Part shown: piece by piece, positions 1 through 5,929 of the stretch
Layout: every line of letters starts with the position of its first letter
How positions within the stretch are numbered: position 1 is the first letter of the stretch
Source of the DNA: Rhodobacterales bacterium
GTDB lineage: Bacteria > Pseudomonadota > Alphaproteobacteria > Rhodobacterales > Rhodobacteraceae
Length of the DNA stretch: 7,627 bases
NCBI GenBank assembly: GCA_013298675.1
Contig: JAAFIJ010000118.1
Location: 1-7,627 of the forward strand
Direction of reading: 5' to 3'
Program-made: the position numbers and the translations under genes
Notes under the pieces: model-generated
Told to the model about the DNA's origin: nothing
Seen by the model: the letters and a program-made list of their open reading frames with translations, nothing else
The model's database searches: none

Positions 1-1674
1 ATCACGGTTCTGATTTTGGTCTACACGACTTCCCTCTTTGTTGGCGCAATTGACAAAGGTCGGAGGGATCGGATGCGCTTTGAACTGGCCCTGCGTGAAG
101 AAACTGAGGCGCTGGAAGAGTCCCGACTTACACTCGCCCAAGAAGCCAAACGCGCCGAACGGTTGGCACTTGTGGCCAAACACGCCAATGATTCGGTCGT
201 GTTTGCCGGCCCGTCAGGCCGCATTGAATGGGTCAATGACGCCTTTACCCAGACGATGGGCTATTCTTTGCACGAGGTCGTGGGCAAGTTTCCCGGTGAG
301 GTCTTGGATTCCCCAGATACCTCGGCTGAAGCACTAAGAACTTTGCTTGATGCCCGTAAGAGCTTGACCCCCTGCCGCATCGTTTTGCAAAATCTAACCA
401 AGTCTGGTCAGCTGGTCTGGATCGAAATTTCAATGGTTCCAGTCCTTAACCCGGACGGGACCCCCGATGTTTTCATCGCCATTGAACGTGATGTGACCCA
501 GGCGATTGCGCATGAAAAAGAACTGGCCTTGGCCAAGCAAGAAGCCGTTGCCGCAGCGAACGCCAAAGCCCAATTCCTTGCAACCATGAGCCACGAACTG
601 CGCACCCCTCTCAACGGTGTGATTGGTGTGGCTGAATTGCTGCAAGAAACGGGTATGGACAGCTACCAAGCCGATTTGACCAAAACCATCATCGCTTCGG
701 GGCAAGCACTGCTGACGGTGATCAATGACGTTCTGGATCTGTCCAAGCTTCAGGCCGACAAAATGGATTTGCACATTGAACGCATGACCATGTCTGACCT
801 CATATCGAACGCGATAGAGCTTGTGCGCCCCACGGCCCGAAAGAAAGGGATCGGGCTGATTTGGTCCGCGAATTTTGAAACCCTCGAGCATATGGCAGAT
901 AGCGGGCGGGTGCGGCAAATATTGCTCAATCTGTTAGGCAACGCCGTCAAATTCACCGATACGGGACAAGTTGAAGCGACGCTTTCGATCAGTAAAGATG
1001 GGGAAAGCTCTGACCAGATTGAAATCGCTGTCCGCGACTCTGGCATCGGCATTTCTGCTGATCGTATCGACCAAGTCTTTGAATCCTTTGCGCAGGCAGA
1101 CAGTTCAATTGCACAAAAATTTGGTGGCACGGGACTGGGTCTGACCATATCCCAGCTTTTGGCAAAGCAAATGGGGGGAGAAATCCAAGTCAGTTCAACC
1201 TTGGGTGTCGGGTCCGTGTTCACTCTGAAACTGTCGTTGCCACGGGCGACCGGCATTGACGAGGTCGTTGCGAAAGCCAAGCGCATTGCCCCGCAAACCA
1301 CGCTTCACGTTCTGATCGCCGAAGACAACCGCGTCAATATGATGATTACCCGCAAGATTCTTGAACGAAGTGTCGGTCGCCTTTCCGAAGCAACAACGGG
1401 TCTTGAGGCTATAGAGCAGTATTTGGCGGATCGCCCCGATTTGATCCTGATGGATGTCTCAATGCCTGAAATGGACGGCCAAACCGCCACGCGTGAGATC
1501 AGAAAGCTTGAAGCCGCCAATGGATGGCCGCGCTGCACGATTGCTGCCCTGACGGCCCACGCACAACAGGAAGAAGCAGACAAGTGTTTTGAGGCCGGCA
1601 TGGATGCCGTTTTGACAAAGCCTTTGGTGCGCGACGATATTTATGATCTTTTGGAACGCCTCGCCGCCCAATGA
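1..1674 (+). CDS. Hybrid sensor histidine kinase, 5' end outside window
   Basis: Membrane-anchored hybrid two-component kinase: it autophosphorylates on His and passes phosphate to its own C-terminal receiver Asp. The frame is open from base 1, so the start and sensor region lie upstream; a TTG at 16 lies inside a hydrophobic stretch and is not a credible start. Domain order: end of a transmembrane helix (about 1-55), charged coiled-coil linker (about 60-165), PAS/PAC (about 170-500, with WVNDAF and a closing IERDVT), HisKA with the phospho-His in SHELRTPLNG (His codon 592-594), HATPase_c with N-box NAVKFTD (Asn codon 940), G1 box DSGIGIS (1036 on) and G2 box GGTGLGL, then a receiver (about 1308-1665) with acidic Glu-Asp at 1321-1326, phospho-acceptor Asp at 1453-1455 in LILMDVSMPEMDG, and Lys of TKPL at 1618-1620. 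All catalytic residues are intact. No Hpt domain follows, so a separate phosphotransfer protein may be needed. The signal sensed cannot be told. Confidence 0.95.
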   Translation: MTVLILVYTTSLFVGAIDKGRRDRMRFELALREETEALEESRLTLAQEAKRAERLALVAKHANDSVVFAGPSGRIEWVNDAFTQTMGYSLHEVVGKFPGEVLDSPDTSAEALRTLLDARKSLTPCRIVLQNLTKSGQLVWIEISMVPVLNPDGTPDVFIAIERDVTQAIAHEKELALAKQEAVAAANAKAQFLATMSHELRTPLNGVIGVAELLQETGMDSYQADLTKTIIASGQALLTVINDVLDLSKLQADKMDLHIERMTMSDLISNAIELVRPTARKKGIGLIWSANFETLEHMADSGRVRQILLNLLGNAVKFTDTGQVEATLSISKDGESSDQIEIAVRDSGIGISADRIDQVFESFAQADSSIAQKFGGTGLGLTISQLLAKQMGGEIQVSSTLGVGSVFTLKLSLPRATGIDEVVAKAKRIAPQTTLHVLIAEDNRVNMMITRKILERSVGRLSEATTGLEAIEQYLADRPDLILMDVSMPEMDGQTATREIRKLEAANGWPRCTIAALTAHAQQEEADKCFEAGMDAVLTKPLVRDDIYDLLERLAAQ

Positions 1675-1709
1675 TGGTTTTGACCTTTCCCCCCACAATG
1701 ACGTAAAGA

Positions 1710-1729
1710 TGGTTCGAAACGGAGAACCA
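1710..1729 (+). promoter_or_regulatory. pncB ribosome-binding site within a small inverted repeat
   Basis: GGAGA at 1721-1725 lies six bases before the pncB ATG and is the Shine-Dalgarno that fixes this start. It sits in a 6-bp inverted repeat, TGGTTC (1710-1715) and GAACCA (1724-1729), with an 8-base loop, so a small hairpin or operator would overlap the site. Upstream, TTGACC at 1680-1685 with TAAAGA 18 bases later is a weak promoter candidate in the 57-base gap after the kinase gene. The RBS is solid; the hairpin and promoter are suggestions only. Confidence 0.45.
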
Positions 1730-1731
1730 AC

Positions 1732-3024
1732 ATGGTCGACATTGCCTCTCGGGTCCACAACCACAACTGGAAGATCGACCCGATTGTACGGTCTTTGATC
1801 GACACAGATTTTTACAAACTGCTGATGTGTCAGTCTATTTTCCGCAACAAACCCGATACCAACGTGGTCTTTTCGGTGATCAACCGAAGCAAGAACGTCC
1901 GCCTTGCCGACATCATCGACGAAGGAGAGTTGCGCGAACAACTGGATCATGTCCGCTCTCTTAGCCTGACGCGCGGCGAATCCACGTGGCTGCGCGGCAA
2001 TACCTTTTACGGCAAACGCCAGATGTTCAGGTCCGATTTCATGGAATGGTTCGAAGGAATGCGCCTGCCGGCCTATCACTTGGAAAAACGCGACGGACAG
2101 TACGAACTGACGTTTGAGGGCAAATGGCCAGAGGTGATGCTGTGGGAAATTCCAGCCCTGACTGTGATCATGGAACTGCGCAGCCGGGCGATTTTGGGAA
2201 AGCTGGGCAAGTTTGAACTTCAGGTGCTTTATGCCCGCGCGATGACGCGCGTGTGGGAAAAGATTGAACGCTTGCGCGCCATTGATGGGTTGCGGATTGC
2301 CGATTTTGGCACAAGGCGCCGACATTCCTTCCTTTGGCAGGACTGGTGCGTGCAAGCCATGCACGAAGGGTTGGGGTCAAAATTCACCGGCACATCAAAT
2401 TGCCGCATCGCGATGCGCCGCGATATTGAGGCGATCGGCACCAACGCGCATGAATTGCCGATGGTCTATTCGGCCTTGGCCAACACTGATGCAGAACTGG
2501 CGCAAGCGCCCTATCAGGTGCTTGAGGACTGGCAAGAAGAACATGACGGCAACCTGCGGATCATGCTGCCTGACACCTATGGCACCGTGGGTTTCTTGAA
2601 AAACGCGCCCAACTGGCTGGCGTCATGGACCGGCATTCGCATTGACAGCGGCGATCCTGCGACGGGCGCGGAAACGGCCATACGCTGGTGGAAAGAGCGT
2701 GGCGAAGACCCGCTGAACAAGCTGGTCATTTTCTCCGACGGCTTGGATGTCGAACAGATCGAAACCCTTGGCCGCCAATTCGCGGGCCGGGTCAGGGTTT
2801 CCTTCGGCTGGGGTACCATGTTGACCAATGATTTTCGCGATTTGGTCCCCGGTGATGGCCTCGCGCCCTTCAGCATTGTGTGTAAGGCCTTGTCGGCGAA
2901 TGGGCGCCCAACCGTCAAATTGTCGGACAATCCGGCCAAGGCCATGGGTCCAGCCGCAGAAATCGCGCGGTACAAGCGGGTCTTTGGTGTGGGCGATCAA
3001 GCATCTATCGCCGTCAAAGTCTGA
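1732..3024 (+). CDS. pncB: Nicotinate phosphoribosyltransferase
   Basis: Cytosolic enzyme of the Preiss-Handler NAD salvage pathway: nicotinate + PRPP (with ATP hydrolysis) gives nicotinate mononucleotide and pyrophosphate. The 430-residue length fits the PncB family (about 400 in enterobacteria). Visible family motifs are DTDFYKLLMCQSIF near the N-terminus (residues about 24-37), GTRRRHSFLWQ (193-203), TGTSN (219-223), GTNAHELPM (236-244), RIDSGDP (303-309), IFSDGLDV (333-340) and FGWGTMLTND (358-367). His240 in GTNAHE aligns with the histidine phosphorylated in the Salmonella enzyme, so the ATP-coupled mechanism is probably kept. The ATG has GGAGA six bases upstream. It follows the sensor kinase on the same strand after 57 bases but has no evident functional link to it. 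It converges on the minus-strand kinase gene with 14 bases between stops, and no terminator hairpin is visible there. Confidence 0.95.
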   Translation: MVDIASRVHNHNWKIDPIVRSLIDTDFYKLLMCQSIFRNKPDTNVVFSVINRSKNVRLADIIDEGELREQLDHVRSLSLTRGESTWLRGNTFYGKRQMFRSDFMEWFEGMRLPAYHLEKRDGQYELTFEGKWPEVMLWEIPALTVIMELRSRAILGKLGKFELQVLYARAMTRVWEKIERLRAIDGLRIADFGTRRRHSFLWQDWCVQAMHEGLGSKFTGTSNCRIAMRRDIEAIGTNAHELPMVYSALANTDAELAQAPYQVLEDWQEEHDGNLRIMLPDTYGTVGFLKNAPNWLASWTGIRIDSGDPATGAETAIRWWKERGEDPLNKLVIFSDGLDVEQIETLGRQFAGRVRVSFGWGTMLTNDFRDLVPGDGLAPFSIVCKALSANGRPTVKLSDNPAKAMGPAAEIARYKRVFGVGDQASIAVKV

Positions 3025-3038
3025 TGCTCTCGGACAGC

Positions 3039-3992
3039 TCAGCCCAAAAGACGCGTCGCCAACATCACCGCGCGTGAGATGTGACGTTGATGGGTTGGAT
3101 CCTGCGGCAGGAGTCTGGGCATTGTCCAGCCAACCGACGCACAGGTGCGCGCCAAGGTGAACAACTCCACCAATTCGACCGAAGCTGCACGCGTTTCGCT
3201 GTACCCTTTGATAAGGGCGTCTAGGATCTGAGCATAGGCCGGTTCATACAGGTTTTGCGACATGACCGTGCCCAAGTCATAAAGGCGAAAGCCGATCCCG
3301 CTGTCATCAAAGTCAATCAGCGACAACTTTGTCCCGTTCACCAAAATGTTTTCACGCAAGACATCCGCATGAATCGGGCCAACATCGGCCCCGTTGGCGG
3401 CAAGCTCTGTCAAGCGCAGCCGCAAATGGGCACGCGCGCGTACCAAAACCTGTGTTTGGGCCGGTGACGCAGCGGGGTGTTCCCAGAAGCGGCCCCAAAA
3501 GGGCGCATCGCCCACCAGTCCTTCAATGCCCCATGCTGGACGGGTAAAGCCAGCGGGCAGCAACAACCTGTCAGTCGCGTCGTGAAACGCGCCCACCAAA
3601 CGGCCCAGCGCACGGTGTTGCTCCAGCAGCTGCGGCAAGGGTTGGGCAAAGGGAACACCCGCCTCGCCCAAGGCATCACCCTCTACCCAATCGATCACCG
3701 ACGCAGTGCGCCCGCTGGACAGTTTTACCAACAATGACCCATCACGCGACGGCAATGCGGCGGGCACAGCAACACCTTGGCCTGCCAACGCGGCGCACCA
3801 CCATAGTTCGGACTGAATGGCAGCATCGTCCTGATACCCCTGTCGGTGTAACCGTAACGCTGCGCGCGCCCCAGGAATCGCAATTTCAAAAACCGCATTC
3901 TCGCGGTTGCGGATCAACCGAACGGGCGCGCCATTCCAATGGGATGCGGCCTCAACTGCCTGTTCTTCAACGGTGGGACCAGCGGCTGACAT
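3039..3992 (-). CDS. APH-fold small-molecule kinase (hydroxylysine/homoserine kinase-like phosphotransferase)
   Basis: A 317-residue phosphotransferase of the aminoglycoside phosphotransferase/choline kinase fold. The catalytic loop is HADVLREN (His208, Asp210, Asn215) and the metal-binding segment is LIDFDD (Asp227, Asp229), followed by GFRLYDLGTVM, typical of the homoserine kinase II / SrkA / hydroxylysine kinase branch. The N-lobe strand reads AALRLHR, with Arg where many kinases carry the ATP-binding Lys, a common variation in this branch. The start is taken as the ATG at 3992, which overlaps the stop of the upstream aminotransferase gene by one base (TGATG); a TTG lies one codon earlier. 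No good Shine-Dalgarno is seen, so translation probably depends on coupling. Its partner is an ETNPPL-like phospho-lyase, so it probably makes that enzyme's phosphorylated amino-alcohol or hydroxy-amino-acid substrate. The exact substrate is unknown; aminoglycoside resistance is unlikely from the context. Confidence 0.88.
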   Translation of the reverse strand: MSAAGPTVEEQAVEAASHWNGAPVRLIRNRENAVFEIAIPGARAALRLHRQGYQDDAAIQSELWWCAALAGQGVAVPAALPSRDGSLLVKLSSGRTASVIDWVEGDALGEAGVPFAQPLPQLLEQHRALGRLVGAFHDATDRLLLPAGFTRPAWGIEGLVGDAPFWGRFWEHPAASPAQTQVLVRARAHLRLRLTELAANGADVGPIHADVLRENILVNGTKLSLIDFDDSGIGFRLYDLGTVMSQNLYEPAYAQILDALIKGYSETRAASVELVELFTLARTCASVGWTMPRLLPQDPTHQRHISRAVMLATRLLG

Positions 3993-5248
3993 CAAGACAC
4001 CGGCGTTTCACGCAACACCCGCGTCAAGGTATCGGCCAGGCGATCTGCGTCTTCTATCGAGAACGGCATGGGTGGGCGGATTTTCAAGATGTTTTGGGCC
4101 CGCCCGATCCGGTTGAGAATAAAGCCAGCCTCGACCATCCGCTCCACCAGATCAGCGGTGAACTGCGTTGCGGGCGTCGTGCCATCAGTGGTGAATTCCG
4201 CACCGAAAAACATGCCGTTCGCGCGCGTGTCAGTCAAAAGCGGATGGGAAAGCGCCGCCAGACGGGTGCCCAGATGGTGCGATACCCGGGCCGCGTTGTC
4301 TTGCAATCCCTCATCGCGGATCACATCCAGAACCGCCAGAGCAGCGGCTGCGGAAACCGGATTGCCGCCAAAGGTGTTGAAATAGCTGAACGCGTTGCGA
4401 AATGCGGCCATAACATCGGGCCGCGTGGCCACCGCCCCCACCGGGTGCCCATTGGCCATCGGCTTGCCCATGGTGACGATATCGGGCGCAAAGCCTAGCT
4501 TGTCATGCCCCCAGAAATGGCTGCCTGCACGGCCAAATCCCGGCTGAACCTCATCCGCGATGATCACGCCTCTGGCCTGTCGGATCACCCGCGCGGCTGC
4601 ATCCAAATATCCAGTTGGCAGGGTGGGAAGCCCCTCGTTTGCGAACATCGGACACAGCAGAATGCCCGAGAGCCCAAACCCCGCGCGGCCAAGATCGGCA
4701 ATCGCCTCGGCAATGTGACCCGCAAAGGCGGCGCCTGTCGGATCAGCGGCTCGCAGACTGTCAGGGGCGGGCACAAGCCGGATGTTCGGCCAACGCCCCC
4801 CAATGGGCGGCTTGCGCGTGGACAGTTGCGACACCGCCATCGTGTTGCCGTGATAGGTCGCATCAGTGGCGATCAACCCGGTCTGCCCGGTGACCGCCTG
4901 CGCCATGCGGATCGCAATGTCATTCGCCTCGGACCCGGTGCACACCATAATCCCTTGCGAAATCCCATGCGAAAATGTCGCCATCAACCGGTCGAGATAG
5001 TCGAGCACGTTGTCATGCAAATACCGTGTATGGGTGTTCAGCACCGCCGCCTGCGATGCGATCGCCGCGACAACGCGCGGATGACAATGCCCGACATGGG
5101 CCACGTTATTATAGCAATCCAGATACCGCTTGCCCTGCGCATCCCACAGCCAGACGCCTTGGCCGCGTACGATATGAACAGGTGATTTGTAAAATGTCGG
5201 AATGTTCGGGCCCATCAGCCGAGCGCGCCGTTCAAGCTGCGTTTCCAT
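3992..5248 (-). CDS. PLP-dependent class-III aminotransferase-fold phospho-lyase (ETNPPL/AGXT2L-like)
   Basis: A 418-residue fold-type I PLP enzyme. Class-III motifs are TGSEAND (104-110, cofactor phosphate binding), ADEVQPGFGR (231-240, Asp232 to the pyridine nitrogen) and TMGKPMANGHP (259-269, Lys262 as Schiff-base lysine). YLDCYNNVAHVGHCHP (42-57), LNTHTRYLHDN (70-80) and YFNTFGGNPVS (289-299) closely resemble, from memory, vertebrate ethanolamine-phosphate and phosphohydroxylysine phospho-lyases rather than ordinary aminotransferases. Those enzymes cleave the substrate to an aldehyde, ammonia and phosphate. The start is taken as the ATG at 5248, overlapping the arfB stop in TGATG; a GTG one codon earlier is the alternative. 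GGAG lies about 10 bases upstream within arfB. The next gene is a matching kinase. Generic annotation as an aspartate/ornithine-type aminotransferase is likely in databases; the phospho-lyase reading is better supported by motifs and neighbour. Confidence 0.88.
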   Translation of the reverse strand: METQLERRARLMGPNIPTFYKSPVHIVRGQGVWLWDAQGKRYLDCYNNVAHVGHCHPRVVAAIASQAAVLNTHTRYLHDNVLDYLDRLMATFSHGISQGIMVCTGSEANDIAIRMAQAVTGQTGLIATDATYHGNTMAVSQLSTRKPPIGGRWPNIRLVPAPDSLRAADPTGAAFAGHIAEAIADLGRAGFGLSGILLCPMFANEGLPTLPTGYLDAAARVIRQARGVIIADEVQPGFGRAGSHFWGHDKLGFAPDIVTMGKPMANGHPVGAVATRPDVMAAFRNAFSYFNTFGGNPVSAAAALAVLDVIRDEGLQDNAARVSHHLGTRLAALSHPLLTDTRANGMFFGAEFTTDGTTPATQFTADLVERMVEAGFILNRIGRAQNILKIRPPMPFSIEDADRLADTLTRVLRETPVS

Positions 5249-5670
5249 CACTCTTCATCTCCGACTTTGCCGCGCATCGCTTTCACTTCACCACGCTGAA
5301 CCTTGGCGGCCACCCGGCGCAATTGACTGCCATAAGTGGGCTTTGTCGCGATCCGCCGCTTGGGGGCGATCAGCGCTGCTCGGATCATCTCGACCAGCCG
5401 CTCTGCCGCCAATTCCCGGTTGCGGGCCTGACTGCGCGTCTCGTCGGCCTGAATGATGATCGCGCCTTCCAGCGTCCATCGCCGCCCGGCCAGTTTTTTC
5501 AGTCTTGCCTTCACGGAAGCCGTCAGATGGGGCGAACGCTCTGCCTCAAACCGCAGCTCGACGGCCGTGGACACCTTATTCACGTTTTGCCCACCCGGCC
5601 CCGAGGACCGCACAAAGCTTTCGCTCAGCTCCCAATCAGCGATACTGATCTGATCATTAATAGTTAGCAT
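5248..5670 (-). CDS. arfB: Alternative ribosome-rescue factor B (peptidyl-tRNA hydrolase on stalled ribosomes)
   Basis: ArfB/YaeJ/ICT1-family hydrolase that enters stalled ribosomes and releases the nascent chain from its tRNA, a backup to trans-translation. The 140-residue length is typical. SSGPGGQNVNKVSTAVELRF holds the catalytic GGQ loop (residues 26-28) in a domain that lacks the codon-recognition domains of full-length RF1/RF2. The C-terminus from about residue 105 is rich in Lys/Arg (ATKPTYGSQLRRVAAK, RGEVKAMRGKV), matching the tail that senses an empty mRNA channel. The ATG at 5670 is the only sensible start; the upstream bases (GATAAG) give a poor Shine-Dalgarno. It is the first gene of a three-gene operon and its stop overlaps the next start. 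A strong terminator-like hairpin ends 31 bases before the ATG, leaving no room for a complete ordinary promoter after it. Confidence 0.95.
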   Translation of the reverse strand: MLTINDQISIADWELSESFVRSSGPGGQNVNKVSTAVELRFEAERSPHLTASVKARLKKLAGRRWTLEGAIIIQADETRSQARNRELAAERLVEMIRAALIAPKRRIATKPTYGSQLRRVAAKVQRGEVKAMRGKVGDEE

Positions 5671-5701
5671 GTTAAATACTTATCACGGTTGTTCGAAAAG
5701 A

Positions 5702-5732
5702 GAAAGGGTCACCGGTGTACGGTGACCCTTTC
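5702..5732 (-). terminator. Strong hairpin terminator or attenuator just before arfB
   Basis: A perfect 13-bp inverted repeat, GAAAGGGTCACCG (5702-5714) and CGGTGACCCTTTC (5720-5732), with a 5-base loop. On the minus strand the stem is followed by a T-rich run, TCTCTTTTCG, giving a rho-independent terminator shape; the plus strand has no T-run. It would end transcripts from yhhQ or from the 18-codon ORF. Because it ends 31 bases before the arfB ATG, it may also act as an attenuator that arfB transcription must read through. The hairpin is directly visible; termination in vivo is inferred. Confidence 0.75.
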
Positions 5733-5740
5733 CGAGATCT

Positions 5741-5769
5741 AAGGAGATGGGCCAGTTAGAGGACTAACC
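5741..5769 (-). other. Internal anti-Shine-Dalgarno-like segment and small stem-loop
   Basis: On the minus strand, GTTAG (5768-5764) and CTAAC (5759-5755) form a 5-bp stem with a TCCT loop, plus an outer G-U pair (5769/5754). Just downstream, ATCTCCTT (5748-5741) can pair over 8 bases, one of them G-U, with AAGGAGGT of the very strong ribosome-binding site at 5859-5875. The segment could hide that site in an alternative fold. The complementarity is visible but short, and could be chance. Confidence 0.3.
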
Positions 5770-5786
5770 CAATCACAGGTATGTAA

Positions 5787-5808
5787 TTCTAAGGGGTTGC
5801 CCTTAGAA
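5787..5808 (-). other. Hairpin overlapping the stop codon of the 18-codon ORF
   Basis: A perfect 9-bp inverted repeat, TTCTAAGGG (5787-5795) and CCCTTAGAA (5800-5808), with a 4-base loop. On the minus strand its first arm contains the TAA stop (5805-5803) of the small ORF, so a terminating ribosome would melt it. No T-run follows on either strand (minus continues TTACATACC), so it is not an obvious terminator. It could stabilise an RNA or take part in a switch. Confidence 0.55.
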
Positions 5809-5859
5809 AACACCCCCCATGACTGTCCCGACACGTCTCTCCAACATCACTCTAGACAC
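5803..5859 (-). CDS. Candidate 18-codon small protein or leader peptide
   Basis: GTG-initiated ORF encoding MSRVMLERRVGTVMGGVF, ending at TAA. I do not recognise it. The support is translational: AAGGAGG lies exactly seven bases before the GTG, inside a 17-base perfect complement of the 16S rRNA tail, the strongest ribosome-binding site in the window. An in-frame ATG at codon 5 (5847) is an alternative start but is further from the site. It contains two AGA codons, rare in the neighbouring genes, one within an Arg-Arg pair. It lies 70 bases after the yhhQ stop and 132 bases before the arfB start, with a hairpin over its stop and a terminator downstream. It may be a leader peptide for arfB, a stand-alone microprotein, or a chance ORF inside an sRNA. 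It is basic and too short to show a domain. Confidence 0.45.
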   Translation of the reverse strand: MSRVMLERRVGTVMGGVF

Positions 5860-5875
5860 TGGATCACCTCCTTTC
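5859..5875 (-). promoter_or_regulatory. Extended ribosome-binding site complementary to the 16S rRNA 3' end
   Basis: Minus strand GAAAGGAGGTGATCCAG is the exact reverse complement of the alphaproteobacterial 16S rRNA tail (CTGGATCACCTCCTTTC), 17 consecutive bases where ordinary sites match 4-6. Its last G is the first base of the 18-codon ORF's GTG, and the AAGGAGG core is spaced seven bases from it. This favours minus-strand translation initiation here, but so long a match could also trap 30S subunits or 16S precursor. The 16S sequence is from general knowledge, not from this window. Confidence 0.7.
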
Positions 5876-5917
5876 AAATGGGTTTCGATAATCACAAGGT
5901 GCCACAGATTTTGTGTT

Positions 5918-5923
5918 TGTCAA
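5918..5923 (-). promoter_or_regulatory. Perfect -35-like hexamer TTGACA before the small ORF
   Basis: TTGACA occurs on the minus strand immediately after the yhhQ stop, 59 bases before the GTG of the small ORF. At 16-18 bases the -10 candidates (ACCTTG, CCTTGT) are poor. GATTAT (5893-5888) is better but 24 bases away, too far. CACAA (5893-5897) and TTGTG (5911-5915) form a short inverted repeat in the spacer, a possible operator. Together they hint at a separate promoter for the small ORF/terminator unit; the evidence is weak without a good -10. Confidence 0.3.
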
Positions 5924-5929
5924 AAGGTT

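Noticed and set aside
1459..2364. Minus-strand open frame of 301 codons across the kinase/pncB boundary
   Set aside because: It runs antisense to the receiver domain and to pncB, both intact, and shows no recognisable motif. It is a shadow.
3025..3038. Bidirectional terminator between the convergent pncB and kinase genes
   Set aside because: The gap is only 14 bases and I see no inverted repeat with T/A runs in it or at the gene ends.
3039..3992. Aminoglycoside resistance gene
   Set aside because: The fold is shared with APH enzymes, but the DFDD/LYDLGT pattern and the coupling to a phospho-lyase point to a metabolic kinase.
3734..4498. Long plus-strand open frame of 254 codons opposite the kinase and aminotransferase genes
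   Set aside because: It is antisense to two intact enzymes with clear motifs, spans their overlap, has Arg/His/Pro-rich composition typical of a GC-rich shadow frame, and shows no domain.
4505..5667. Plus-strand open frames (226 and 230 codons) opposite the aminotransferase and arfB genes
   Set aside because: Antisense to well-supported genes, low-complexity Arg/Pro/Gly content, and no ribosome-binding site.
5787..5808. Hairpin as a rho-independent terminator
   Set aside because: There is no T-run after the stem on either strand; the 5702-5732 hairpin is the better terminator.
5859..5875. Fragment of a 16S rRNA gene
   Set aside because: The match is limited to 17 bases; flanking bases do not resemble 16S rRNA or the spacer downstream of it.
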